This document shows positions 7,286 to 15,510 of a stretch of DNA of 16,390 bases, in pieces; position 1 is the first letter of the stretch; the number at the start of each line of letters is the position of its first letter. The notes under the pieces were generated by a model. That model was not told where the DNA came from. It saw only the letters and a program-made list of their open reading frames with translations, and did not search any database. This DNA comes from Rikenellaceae bacterium. GTDB taxonomy: Bacteria; Bacteroidota; Bacteroidia; Bacteroidales; UBA932. Position numbers and translations under genes: made by a program. The DNA lies in NCBI GenBank assembly GCA_900769735.1, contig CAAGHY010000123.1:1-16390 (forward strand), written 5' to 3'.

Positions 7286-7301
7286 TAGTATAAATATACT
7301 A
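7286..7301. promoter_or_regulatory. AT-rich 16-bp inverted repeat upstream of the FadL promoter
   Basis: TAGTATA and TATACTA are perfect inverted 7-mers separated by AA, centred about 45 bp upstream of the -33 box. The position would suit an activator or repressor dimer. AT-rich palindromes also arise by chance, so the call is weak. Confidence 0.3.
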
Positions 7302-7337
7302 TCCTCATTTTCTGCTATTTATATTTACGTACCTAAA

Positions 7338-7368
7338 TTTGGTATATTAAAAAAATTCTCTACCTTTG
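7338..7368 (+). promoter_or_regulatory. Consensus Bacteroides promoter of the FadL-family gene
   Basis: TTTG at 7338-7341, a 19-nt spacer, and TACCTTTG at 7361-7368 match TTTG-N19-TAnnTTTG exactly. Expected transcription start is about 7373, shortly before the start codons at 7383 and 7395. This is the best promoter match in the window and suggests strong expression. Confidence 0.82.
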
Positions 7369-7394
7369 CGGCCGTTTTTAAAATGGAGAAAATT

Positions 7395-8843
7395 ATGAAA
7401 TTTAGAAGACTAGCAAGTAAAATGGTTCTTACTGCAGCTGCAGTACTTTCTGTACTTACAGCAAAAGCAGAGGGATACCAGATCAATTCACAGAGTGCAA
7501 GACAGTGGGGTATGGCTCACACAGGTACAGCACTTAAACTTGGTGCTGAGAGCATGTTGTTCAACCCTGCAGGTTTGTCATACATGAACTCAAAATTTGA
7601 CATTTCATTCGGTACTATAGCAATCTCATCAAAAGTGAAATTTGAGCAGGGTGATTACAACCACCAGACAGACAACCCGCTAAGTACCCCTGTCTTCGGA
7701 CACATTGGATACAAACCTTGTGAGAACCTTGCATTTGGTGTAAACCTTACCAACCCTGCAGGAAACTCATTGGTATGGGGCGACAACTGGGCAGGTGCAA
7801 CTATGATCCAGAACGTTTCACTTAAAGCATTCAGCGTACAGCCAACCGTATCGTACAAAATTGCTGATGTTGTAAGCATAGGTGCAGGCCTTATGATTGA
7901 CTTTGGCTCATTTGCTCAGAGGAAAGGTCTTGTAGCTGCAAATGCTTTCAACGGTCTTGGCACATTGGCTGGCCAGCTTTCATCTATGATGCCGTCTTTG
8001 GGTGCCCTTCCAGGTGCTATCCAGTCATTCAACAACCAGATTCCGGTAGGTATCCAGCTTGAGGGTTCATCTAAAGTTGCTTACGGTTTCAACGTTGGTA
8101 TCCTTGTAAACGTATCACCTAAAGTTACCATTGGTGCTACATACCGTTCAAAAATGAAATTGTCAGTAGAGGGAGGCAAAGCAAACCTTGAGTACGCAAA
8201 TGACAACGCAAAAACTGTTGTTGAGGCTATCAAGTCATTTGACACAACCCCTCTGAAGAACCTTGAGGCAGCAGGAATGCTTCCTGCCGGTACAATTGCA
8301 ACCCTACAGGGCACACAGACACAGCTTGCAACTATGGGTATGCTTGACGGTGCAGAGTTCAGCGCATCTATGCCAATCCCTAGCATCTTCAGCGCAGGTA
8401 TCACCTACACCCCAACTGAGAAATGGACCCTAACCGGTGAGGCTCAGTTCACAGGCTGGAGCGCATACGACAAACTTGACATCACTTTCAAGACAATTGC
8501 AGGTGACTACGTACAGTCTTCAGAGAAAAACTACAAGAACACTGTAGCTGTAAGACTTGGTGCAGAGCGCGTAATTTCAGACTTCTTTACTGTAAGAGCA
8601 GGTGTTTATATGGATACCCCTCCAGTACAGATGGACAACTACAACCCTGAGACTCCAAGTGCAAACTCATACGGCGTAACAGCAGGTGCAACCTTGAACC
8701 CAACCAAATTCCTTGCAGTAGACCTTGCAGTAGGATACCTTAGAGGTGAGAAAACTACAGGTTCATTTGACAACGGCAACTTTGTGGCAGACTACACCAA
8801 GAGCGCAATTATGCCTGGTCTTGGTTTGAGATTCAAATTCTAA
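7395..8843 (+). CDS. FadL/OmpP1/TodX-family outer-membrane transporter
   Basis: From ATG 7395 the product is 482 aa. ATG 7383 is an in-frame alternative that adds MEKI. The N-terminus MKFRRLASKMVLTAAAVLSV is a signal peptide, with cleavage likely after AKA. The mature start EGYQINSQSARQWGMAHTGTA and the NPAGLSYM motif are typical of the FadL family, where the N-terminal hatch plugs the barrel. The remainder alternates polar and hydrophobic residues as in beta strands and ends GLGLRFKF, with the terminal phenylalanine favoured for BAM-dependent assembly. FadL proteins carry long-chain fatty acids or other hydrophobic compounds across the outer membrane; this one's ligand is unknown. It is a single-gene unit with its own consensus promoter and terminator. 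Confidence 0.93.
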   Translation: MKFRRLASKMVLTAAAVLSVLTAKAEGYQINSQSARQWGMAHTGTALKLGAESMLFNPAGLSYMNSKFDISFGTIAISSKVKFEQGDYNHQTDNPLSTPVFGHIGYKPCENLAFGVNLTNPAGNSLVWGDNWAGATMIQNVSLKAFSVQPTVSYKIADVVSIGAGLMIDFGSFAQRKGLVAANAFNGLGTLAGQLSSMMPSLGALPGAIQSFNNQIPVGIQLEGSSKVAYGFNVGILVNVSPKVTIGATYRSKMKLSVEGGKANLEYANDNAKTVVEAIKSFDTTPLKNLEAAGMLPAGTIATLQGTQTQLATMGMLDGAEFSASMPIPSIFSAGITYTPTEKWTLTGEAQFTGWSAYDKLDITFKTIAGDYVQSSEKNYKNTVAVRLGAERVISDFFTVRAGVYMDTPPVQMDNYNPETPSANSYGVTAGATLNPTKFLAVDLAVGYLRGEKTTGSFDNGNFVADYTKSAIMPGLGLRFKF

Positions 8844-8868
8844 GAAATATAAACCTTACTACAAAAGG

Positions 8869-8909
8869 AAAGCCTGTGGCTGGCAGCAATGCCTTCTGCA
8901 GGCTTTTTT
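8869..8909 (+). terminator. Intrinsic terminator after the FadL-family gene
   Basis: AAAGCCTG (8869-8876) pairs with CAGGCTTT (8899-8906). An inner GGCA/TGCC hairpin (8882-8893) lies within, and a run of six T ends at 8909. It lies 26 nt after the stop codon. Confidence 0.85.
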
Positions 8910-8927
8910 ATATTCCAACAATTTGAA

Positions 8928-8935
8928 TATCTTTG
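8928..8935 (+). promoter_or_regulatory. -7 box for the NamZ-family gene
   Basis: TATCTTTG matches TAnnTTTG. TTTT at 8905-8908, in the T-run of the preceding terminator, sits at the -33 distance (19-nt spacer). It predicts a start near 8940, so the coding start must be ATG 8973 rather than the in-frame ATG at 8889. Confidence 0.6.
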
Positions 8936-8972
8936 TAATTCATATTCCCGACAAATAAACAACCCGTTATAT

Positions 8973-10268
8973 ATGAAGAAACTATTCACCACACTGGCAG
9001 CTGCAGCAGTATCAATTACACTATGCGCCTGCGGACAGACCCAGGATCAGGCGGCAGCCCAGACTCCTGAGACAACTCCTACCCCAAGCAACGCAATGGG
9101 AACATTCCCTGGAGAGGAGAACATGAACTACGCAACAGACATCCTTACCGGAGCACAGCAGGTTGGAGAATACCTTAAACTTGTGGAGGGCAAACGCGTT
9201 TGCGTCCTTTCAAACCAGTCAGGTATGGCATCTGCAACAGCACACGTATTGGACACACTGTTGGCACACAATGTAAATGTAACCTGCATTATGTCACCTG
9301 AGCACGGTTTCAGAGGCGATGCAGACGCAGGTGAGCACGTATCAAGCTCTACTGACCCTAAAACCGGAATTCCAATCCGTTCACTATACGAGGGCAAATC
9401 AGGCAAACCTTCACCTGAGGTAATGAAAGAGTTTGACGTACTTGTATTTGACCTTCAGGACGTAGGAGTAAGATTCTACACCTACTATGTAACAATGGTA
9501 AAAATGATGGCTGCCTGTGCAATTGACGGCAAAGAGTTCATTGTACTTGACCGCCCTAACCCTATCGGATTCTACGTAGACGGTCCTATCCTTGACCTTG
9601 AGAAATACAAATCAGGTGTTGGAAGCCTTCCAATCCCTGTTGTACACGGTATGACATTGGGTGAGATTGCATATATGGCAAATGAGAGTGACTGGTTGAA
9701 ACACGGCCACAAAGATGCAGCAGGCAAAAAAGTTGACCTTAAAGTTGTGAAATGCCAGAACTACACCCACGCAAAACTTTACAGACTGCCTATCAAACCG
9801 TCTCCAAACTTGGGCGATATGAGAGCAATCTACCTTTACCCTTCAACCTGCTACTTTGAGGGAACCCCTGTAAGCCTTGGCCGCGGTACCGCAAAAGCAT
9901 TCCAGATGTACGGTCACCCAAATATGTTGGGCTACAAATACAGCTTCACCCCAAGAAGCATCCCTGGAGCAAAAAATCCTCCTCTATTGGATAAAGAGTG
10001 TTGGGGCGTAGACCTTACAACCAACCCTTCAATTGAGCAGATTAATGCAGACGGTATCAACTTGGAGTACATTGTAGATGCATACACCAACCTTAACCTT
10101 GGCGACCACTTCTTCCGCAATATGTTTGAACTTGAGATTGGCCAGGCATACGTAAGAAAAATGATCAAAGAGGGCAAATCTGCAAAAGAGATTGAGGCAA
10201 TGTGGACAGAGGACGTGGAGAAATTCAAACAGGAGAGAAAACCTTTCCTACTATACCCTGAGAACTAA
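8973..10268 (+). CDS. DUF1343 / NamZ-family exo-beta-N-acetylmuramidase (GH171), lipoprotein
   Basis: The product is 431 aa. MKKLFTTLAAAAVSITLCAC is a lipoprotein signal with the lipid-modified cysteine probably at C20 (L-C-A-C). A Gln/Ala/Thr/Pro-rich linker (about 21-45) follows. The DUF1343 domain shows VCVLSNQSG (77-84), SPEHGFRGDADAGE (108-121), DLQDVGVRFYTY (160-171) and LDRPNP (192-197), then PSPNLGDM and TPVSLGRGT. Characterised NamZ enzymes remove terminal N-acetylmuramic acid from the non-reducing end of peptidoglycan fragments; the conserved E110/H111 region is a good candidate for the active site. Lipidation suggests attachment facing the periplasm or the surface. An in-frame ATG exists at 8889, but it lies inside the preceding terminator and upstream of the promoter. 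The gene stands alone, ending before a bidirectional hairpin. Confidence 0.92.
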   Translation: MKKLFTTLAAAAVSITLCACGQTQDQAAAQTPETTPTPSNAMGTFPGEENMNYATDILTGAQQVGEYLKLVEGKRVCVLSNQSGMASATAHVLDTLLAHNVNVTCIMSPEHGFRGDADAGEHVSSSTDPKTGIPIRSLYEGKSGKPSPEVMKEFDVLVFDLQDVGVRFYTYYVTMVKMMAACAIDGKEFIVLDRPNPIGFYVDGPILDLEKYKSGVGSLPIPVVHGMTLGEIAYMANESDWLKHGHKDAAGKKVDLKVVKCQNYTHAKLYRLPIKPSPNLGDMRAIYLYPSTCYFEGTPVSLGRGTAKAFQMYGHPNMLGYKYSFTPRSIPGAKNPPLLDKECWGVDLTTNPSIEQINADGINLEYIVDAYTNLNLGDHFFRNMFELEIGQAYVRKMIKEGKSAKEIEAMWTEDVEKFKQERKPFLLYPEN

Positions 10269-10292
10269 GGATTTCTTCCCATATAAAAACAC

Positions 10293-10326
10293 AACGGGCA
10301 CAGAATCGCGTGATTTTGTGCCCGTT
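10293..10326. terminator. Bidirectional terminator hairpin, copy 1 (NamZ / uvrA convergent junction)
   Basis: A 15-bp stem has outer arms AACGGGCACA (10293-10302) and TGTGCCCGTT (10317-10326), inner AATC/GATT, one G-T pair and the loop GCGT. T-rich tracts follow on both strands (TTTCATTTTC on plus, GTGTTTTTAT on minus). It lies between the 3' ends of two convergent genes. The same hairpin recurs at 16233-16266. Confidence 0.85.
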
Positions 10327-10365
10327 TCATTTTCTTCCCGACATATTCAGCCGGCTGAGTTGCCT

Positions 10366-13194
10366 CTACCCCAATATCTCCTTAAGGAACTGCCCTGTAT
10401 ATGACTCCTTGCACTGGGCCACCTGTTCCGGTGTCCCTTGGGCAATTATCTGACCGCCGCCGACGCCCCCCTCGGGACCCATATCTATGAGCCAGTCAAC
10501 ACTCTTGAGCACATCCAGATTATGCTCAATTACCACTACAGTGTTGCCCTGCTCCACAATCTTTTCAAGTACTCCAAGGAGGATCTTTATATCCTCAAAA
10601 TGCAATCCTGTGGTTGGCTCATCCAGAATGTAGATGCTGTTGCCGGTCCCTTTTTTGGAAAGCTCAGTTGCAAGTTTCACCCTCTGGCTCTCACCGCCGC
10701 TGAGGGTTGTTGAAGGCTGGCCCAATTTTATGTATCCAAGGCCCACGTCATTCAAGGCCTTTATCTTCTGCGCAATTGACGGTACCGGCTCAAAGAACTC
10801 CACAGCCTCTGCAATTGTCATCTCCAGCACGTCATTTATGCTCTTTCCTTTATATTTTACAGCAAGGGTATCCTGGTTATAGCGTTTGCCGTTGCACTCC
10901 TTGCAATGTACATACACACTTGGAAGGAAGTTCATCTCAACGGTCTCCACACCCGCCCCTTTGCAGGTTTCACATCGGCCTCCCTTTACGTTAAAGGAGA
11001 AACGGCCGGCCTTGAAGCCGCGCACCTTGGCATCCGGTGTGTTTTCAAACAGTTTCCTTATATCTCCAAATACGTTGGTATAGGTTGCAGGGTTGCTGCG
11101 TGGGGTACGCCCAATAGGGCTCTGGTCCACCACAATCAGCTTGTCTACATTTTCAAGACCTTTAATCCCTGTATAAGGAAGAGGGTTTGCCAATGAGCGG
11201 TAAAAGTGTTTGCTCAAAATAGGCATAAGGGTCTCGTTTATAAGGGTGGACTTGCCGCTGCCGCTCACTCCGCTCACACCCACAAAACAGCCCAACGGAA
11301 GTTTGAGGTCAACCCCTTTCAGGTTGTTGCCGGTTGCTCCAAAAAGTTCCAGGAATTTGCCGTTGCCGGCTCTGCGTGCAGCTGGAATCTCTATTTTGCG
11401 CACACCTCTCAAATAATCTGCAGTAAAGCTGTTGAGCTTGGCCAGTTTCTCCAGAGGCATCCTGTAAATCTCACCCGGAACTCCGCTGTAAAGGAGTTTT
11501 CCGCCCAATGCACCAGCACCCGGGCCAAGATCTATGAGCCAGTCACTCTCGCGGATCATCTCCTCATCGTGCTCAACCACCATAACAGAGTTGCCCTCAT
11601 CACGCAATCTCTTTAGGGAAGCAATCAGCTTTCTGTTGTCTCTCTGATGCAGCCCGATGCTTGGCTCATCCAATATGTACAATACATTCACCAGCTTGCT
11701 GCCAATCTGGGTTGCAAGCCTTATTCGCTGGCTCTCGCCGCCACTCAGGCTGCGGGTTGCGCGTCCAAGTGAAAGGTAGTTCAGTCCAACCTGCTGCAGG
11801 AACCCCACCCTGTCCCTCAACTCTTTCAGGATATCCTGGGCAATGAGCATCTGTTTGGGGGTTAATTTATCGGGAAGATTTTTAATCCACTCTGCAAGCT
11901 GGTCTATGTCCAGTGCACTCACCTGAGCTATATCCTTCTCATCTATCTTAAAATGAAGGGCATCCTTGTGCAGGCGGTTTCCGTGGCACTCAGGGCACTC
12001 CACCTCTTCAATAAAACGCTCCTTCTTCTCACTCACCTCCTCATTGTTCTGCTCCAGTTTTGAGATGATTCCGGCAAACGGGGCCAACTGGGTACCGTCT
12101 GAAAGGTTCACCCTGAACAGCTCGTCCGTACCGTAGATTATCATATCCAGCACATCCTGAGGCAGCTCCTTTACAGGTATATTCAAAGAGAATTCGTGTA
12201 CCTTGGCCATACTCTCAAGTATGCGGAACCAGTTGTTGTCCTTATATGATCCAAGAGGCTCAAATGCCCCCTGCAATATGCTCTTGTTGGGGTTAGGGAT
12301 AATCTTGCCCATATCTATGCGGGAAATGTAACCCAATCCCTTGCATTTGGGGCAGGCACCCTGAGGGGAGTTGAAAGAGAATGTATGCGGAGCCGGCTCC
12401 GGGAATGAAATGCCGCTCTCCGGACACATCAGATGCTTGCTGAAGAACCTCAACGGAATGGTATCTATATCCTCCTGTTTCTCAAAATTGAGGATTGCCA
12501 GCGTCCCTTTTCCCTGCTCCAGCGCGTGCTGCACAGAGTCTGAAATGCGCTTGTAGTCTTCCTGCTGCGGAACCAGCTTGTCAATTACAAGCTCAATGAA
12601 ATGGGTCTTGTAACGGTCCAACGGATTCACATCTGCAAGATAGAACATCTCACCGTCAATCCTTATCTGCTGGTATCCCTTCCTTACAAGGCTCTCAAAC
12701 AGATCCTTGTAATGACCTTTTCTTCCCACTACAAGAGGTGCCAGAACAATGCATTTCTTGCCGGCATACTCATCCAGGATAAGGGACACAATCTGCTCGT
12801 TGGTATATTTCACCATAGGCTTTCCGGTTGCAGGGGAATATGCCACCGAAGCCCTTGCATACAGCAGACGCAGAAAGTCATAAATCTCAGTTATTGTACC
12901 CACTGTTGAGCGGGGATTCTTGCCGGTTGTCTTCTGCTCAATGGCAATGATGGGGCTCAATCCGGTAATGGAATCAACCGCCGGACGCTCAAGAATTCCA
13001 ATGAACTGCCTTGCATAGGCAGAAAGGGTTTCCATATAACGTCTCTGTCCCTCCGCATAAATGGTATCAAAGGCCAATGAAGACTTTCCGCTGCCACTCA
13101 ATCCAGTTACAACCACAAGATTATTGCGCGGAACAGTAACATTCACCCCCTTCAAATTGTGCTCCCTGGCACCTGTAACCTCTATTGTATCCAT
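10366..13194 (-). CDS. uvrA: Excinuclease ABC subunit A
   Basis: The product is 942 aa, full length for UvrA. It has two ABC ATPase modules. The first has Walker A GLSGSGKSS (31-39), signature LSGGESQRIRLATQIGS and Walker B ILDEPSIGLH. The second has GVSGSGKST, LSGGESQRVKLATELS and ILDEPTTGLH. Zinc-site cysteines appear in CPESG with CPKCKGLG, in ECPECHGNRL, and in CETCKGAG with CKECNGKRYN. UvrA finds helix-distorting DNA damage with UvrB in nucleotide excision repair. The start is ATG 13194 (MDTIEVTGAREHNLKGV), matching the family. An in-frame extension to 13398 would overlap the upstream gene and is not conserved-looking. It is last in the pcm-MBL-transglycosylase-uvrA unit, 53 nt after the upstream stop. 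No -7 box was seen in that gap, so it probably depends on upstream transcription. Confidence 0.98.
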   Translation of the reverse strand: MDTIEVTGAREHNLKGVNVTVPRNNLVVVTGLSGSGKSSLAFDTIYAEGQRRYMETLSAYARQFIGILERPAVDSITGLSPIIAIEQKTTGKNPRSTVGTITEIYDFLRLLYARASVAYSPATGKPMVKYTNEQIVSLILDEYAGKKCIVLAPLVVGRKGHYKDLFESLVRKGYQQIRIDGEMFYLADVNPLDRYKTHFIELVIDKLVPQQEDYKRISDSVQHALEQGKGTLAILNFEKQEDIDTIPLRFFSKHLMCPESGISFPEPAPHTFSFNSPQGACPKCKGLGYISRIDMGKIIPNPNKSILQGAFEPLGSYKDNNWFRILESMAKVHEFSLNIPVKELPQDVLDMIIYGTDELFRVNLSDGTQLAPFAGIISKLEQNNEEVSEKKERFIEEVECPECHGNRLHKDALHFKIDEKDIAQVSALDIDQLAEWIKNLPDKLTPKQMLIAQDILKELRDRVGFLQQVGLNYLSLGRATRSLSGGESQRIRLATQIGSKLVNVLYILDEPSIGLHQRDNRKLIASLKRLRDEGNSVMVVEHDEEMIRESDWLIDLGPGAGALGGKLLYSGVPGEIYRMPLEKLAKLNSFTADYLRGVRKIEIPAARRAGNGKFLELFGATGNNLKGVDLKLPLGCFVGVSGVSGSGKSTLINETLMPILSKHFYRSLANPLPYTGIKGLENVDKLIVVDQSPIGRTPRSNPATYTNVFGDIRKLFENTPDAKVRGFKAGRFSFNVKGGRCETCKGAGVETVEMNFLPSVYVHCKECNGKRYNQDTLAVKYKGKSINDVLEMTIAEAVEFFEPVPSIAQKIKALNDVGLGYIKLGQPSTTLSGGESQRVKLATELSKKGTGNSIYILDEPTTGLHFEDIKILLGVLEKIVEQGNTVVVIEHNLDVLKSVDWLIDMGPEGGVGGGQIIAQGTPEQVAQCKESYTGQFLKEILG

Positions 13195-13220
13195 TACTCT
13201 AATTTTCTTCCCGATAGTTA

Positions 13221-13247
13221 AACATTTTGCCCCAACCGGGGAATGTT
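13221..13247 (-). other. Hairpin between the lytic transglycosylase gene and uvrA
   Basis: AACATT/AATGTT and CCCC/GGGG form a two-part stem with an unpaired TTG on one side and the loop AACC. On the minus strand it begins directly after the transglycosylase stop codon (13248-13250). Only TTTAAC follows, so it is a weak terminator at best. It could lower or tune uvrA expression or mark an RNA-processing site. Confidence 0.5.
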
Positions 13248-14201
13248 TTACTCCCCTTGAGCCGCCTCCCTGCTTACAGGAACCAGCACCTTGTAGGTTT
13301 TTCCAAGTTTGTTTGTAAGCTTGTTTGAGCGTATCCACTCGTTGCACATCTTTATCATCTTGAAGTTTGAGTTGTGCTTCCTGGCAAACTCGCTCCAATT
13401 GGCAACAGGACCTTTCACTTCCACCTCTTTACACTCAATAGGCTTGTATCTCTCCTCCTCCGGAATATTGAACCCGTACTCCGGCAGGTTATTCATCATA
13501 ATCTTGAATGCAACAGCCCTGTAAACGTATCTTGCGGTTTCAAGGGGAAGCTGCATATCATAATAATTCTTCAATGACTGGTAACCTATACGGCTGTCTA
13601 TATTTGCCATACCCACATTGTATGAAGCGGCAGCCAATGTCCAGGTGCCGTATTTGGCATATCCTTTCTTGAAATATTTGCAGGCTGCACGGGTAGCTTT
13701 CTCCCAATGGTATCTCTCATCAACCTCTGCACCAACCTCCAAGCCGTAATCTTTTGCGGTACCGCTCAGGAACTGCCAGTACCCTTTTGCACCTGCAGGA
13801 GATGTCTGCGGCTGCAATGAACTCTCAGCCACGCACAAATAGAAGAAATCCTCCGGAACACCCTCCTCCTTAAGGATCTTGCATATCATATCCTTGTATC
13901 TTCCCGACAATTGGACAATATAAGAAAGGCTTCCGTGCCAATAATTGATTATAAGCATCTCCCTCTGCAGGCTCTCCCTAACGTCAAAATACTCCAAAGG
14001 TACCCTTTCCCCGGCGAAATCTGCTTCTGCCGGAAGTTTTGGAACCACAACATTCTGGATAGGACGCTCCTGCTGGGATGAACTGCCACCCCAAAGGCTT
14101 GAAAAGAAACCTCCTTCACTCTCCGTTGTCTGAGCTGTTGCAACTGTATAAACCGCCACACTAGCCAACAGGGCCAGCATCACTCTCTTCATTTTACTCA
14201 T
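13248..14201 (-). CDS. Lytic transglycosylase with SLT domain (MltD-like), exported
   Basis: The product is 317 aa from ATG 14201, or 314 aa from ATG 14192. Residues 5-23 (KRVMLALLASVAVYTVATA) are a signal peptide. A low-complexity Gly/Ser stretch is at about 30-43. The SLT lysozyme-like domain has catalytic Glu126 in VAESSLQPQTSPAGAKGYWQF, and the ASYNVG motif further on. The C-terminal NWSEFARKHNSNFKMIKMCNEW...KTYKVLVPV segment resembles a divergent LysM repeat, as in MltD. The family cleaves the MurNAc-GlcNAc bond of peptidoglycan with 1,6-anhydro product formation, in the periplasm. The start overlaps the MBL gene's last codons by 8 nt (ATGAGTAA), or follows it by 1 nt if ATG 14192 is used; both suggest translational coupling. 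Confidence 0.93.
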   Translation of the reverse strand: MSKMKRVMLALLASVAVYTVATAQTTESEGGFFSSLWGGSSSQQERPIQNVVVPKLPAEADFAGERVPLEYFDVRESLQREMLIINYWHGSLSYIVQLSGRYKDMICKILKEEGVPEDFFYLCVAESSLQPQTSPAGAKGYWQFLSGTAKDYGLEVGAEVDERYHWEKATRAACKYFKKGYAKYGTWTLAAASYNVGMANIDSRIGYQSLKNYYDMQLPLETARYVYRAVAFKIMMNNLPEYGFNIPEEERYKPIECKEVEVKGPVANWSEFARKHNSNFKMIKMCNEWIRSNKLTNKLGKTYKVLVPVSREAAQGE

Positions 14202-14844
14202 ATCTCAAAAACGGATTTGTGTTAAGCTCGTGTCCGATAGATGTCTCAGGGCCGTGTCCCGGATAAACTTTACTGAATGGGTCTGCAATTTTGCATACCT
14301 TGTTCAACAGGCTCTCCATAAGGGCATCATAGTCTCCTCCAGGAAGGTCTGTCCTTCCAATGCTACCCTGGAAAAGTGAATCTCCGGTAAGGATAAATTT
14401 GTCGGGAGCAGAATAGAAACACACTCCTCCTCTGGTGTGGCCAGGTGAATGGATAACCTGCAAAGATGAGTTACCGAAGGTTACTGAATCCCCGTCATTG
14501 AGTTCCATAAGATTCTCTACCGGAGGACGCTCAATTGTATAACCGAACATCTGGCAATACTGCTGAGCCCTCTCCAGCTGTCCAAGATCCTCTTTGTGGA
14601 TGCAGGTTGGAATGCCCCATTTGGCAGTTACAAAGGCATTGCCCATAACGTGGTCGAAATGACCGTGGGTACATAGCAGTTTTACCGGAGTAAGGCCGTT
14701 CTCCTCAATGAACTTCACCAGCCTTTTCTGCTCATTCTCATTCTGCATACCCGGATCTACAATCACACACTCTTTTGTATCATCATAAAGCACGTAGCAA
14801 CACTCGCGCAAATCGTTGAAATAAAATGTCTTTACCTGTATCAT
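14194..14844 (-). CDS. MBL-fold metallo-hydrolase (glyoxalase II-like)
   Basis: The product is 216 aa from ATG 14844 (MIQVKTFYFNDLRECCYVLYDD). The zinc site is intact: THGHFDH with H60, H62, D64 and H65, then SPGHTRGG, ILTGDSLF and a final PGHGPETSIGHE. This is the short YcbL-like or glyoxalase II-like branch of cytosolic hydrolases, which often act on glutathione-type thioesters or related substrates; the true substrate is unknown. An upstream in-frame ATG at 14895 would run back into pcm and adds no conserved residues. It starts 11 nt after the pcm stop and is tightly joined to the transglycosylase gene downstream. Confidence 0.93.
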   Translation of the reverse strand: MIQVKTFYFNDLRECCYVLYDDTKECVIVDPGMQNENEQKRLVKFIEENGLTPVKLLCTHGHFDHVMGNAFVTAKWGIPTCIHKEDLGQLERAQQYCQMFGYTIERPPVENLMELNDGDSVTFGNSSLQVIHSPGHTRGGVCFYSAPDKFILTGDSLFQGSIGRTDLPGGDYDALMESLLNKVCKIADPFSKVYPGHGPETSIGHELNTNPFLRYE

Positions 14845-14855
14845 AGTATATTGTT

Positions 14856-15506
14856 TTATCTGTTTGTCCCCTCCAGCATAGGTACAAAACTGCACTTGCC
14901 GTGGGTGGTTTTATTGAATTCGTTCTCTGAAATCCTCTCTATAACTGCCATTGATTGTCCGCCATCCTTGTCTTCAACCGGAATTACCATCTTTCCTCCT
15001 ATCTCCAGCTGCAGCAGGAGCTCTTTTGGAATCTCCGGGGCACAGCACGCAACAATTATGGCTTTGAACGGGGCAAATTGCGGCAGCCCCTTATAACCGT
15101 CGGCGAAGAAAAGGAGCGGTTTGTCATACCCCAATCTGGCCAGGTTCTTCTGGGCACCCATATAAAGCTCCCTCTGCCTCTCTATGCTATATACCCTTGC
15201 CCCCATCTGCGCCAGCACTGCTGTCTGGTAGCCGCATCCGGTACCAATCTCCAGCACTTTGTCCCATTTTTTTATTCCCGATAAATGGCTCTGCATTGCC
15301 ACTGTGGATGGTTGGGAAATTGTCTGCCCCGCTGCAATTGGGAGCGGTTTGTCATCATATGCAAGGTGCTCCATCCCCTTCTCCAGAAAAAGATGGCGCG
15401 GAACAATGCCCATTGCCCTCAAAACCTCCTCATTATACTGGAATTTCTGCTGCAAATCCTGCACCATCATTCTCCTCTGTCCAATGTATAAATCTGCGTT
15501 GTTCAT
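14856..15506 (-). CDS. pcm: Protein-L-isoaspartate O-methyltransferase
   Basis: The product is 216 aa, the normal size. The SAM-binding Rossmann motif is VLEIGTGCGYQTAVLAQMGA at residues 84-103, followed by VYSIER. The upstream GQTISQPSTVAMQSHL (60-75) is the family's substrate-loop signature. The protein also contains RHLFLEKGMEHLAYDDKPLPI. The enzyme methylates isoaspartyl residues so damaged proteins can revert to normal aspartate. It is the first gene of a four-gene minus-strand unit. A -7 box ends 4 nt before the ATG, and the gene is divergent from the deoxynucleoside kinase. The family also includes related methyltransferases, but the motif set fits Pcm well. Confidence 0.95.
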   Translation of the reverse strand: MNNADLYIGQRRMMVQDLQQKFQYNEEVLRAMGIVPRHLFLEKGMEHLAYDDKPLPIAAGQTISQPSTVAMQSHLSGIKKWDKVLEIGTGCGYQTAVLAQMGARVYSIERQRELYMGAQKNLARLGYDKPLLFFADGYKGLPQFAPFKAIIVACCAPEIPKELLLQLEIGGKMVIPVEDKDGGQSMAVIERISENEFNKTTHGKCSFVPMLEGTNR

Positions 15507-15510
15507 ATTG

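Noticed and set aside
8889..8972. Upstream in-frame extension of the NamZ-family gene
   Set aside because: It would begin within the preceding terminator and upstream of the -7 box at 8928-8935, and would bury the lipoprotein signal peptide that starts at 8973.
10438..13318. Many plus-strand open frames across uvrA
   Set aside because: They are antisense shadows of a clearly conserved gene and show no independent motifs or promoters.
13195..13398. Upstream in-frame extension of uvrA
   Set aside because: It overlaps the end of the lytic transglycosylase gene and the 68 added residues are not UvrA-like. MDTIEVTGAREHNLKG is the usual N-terminus.
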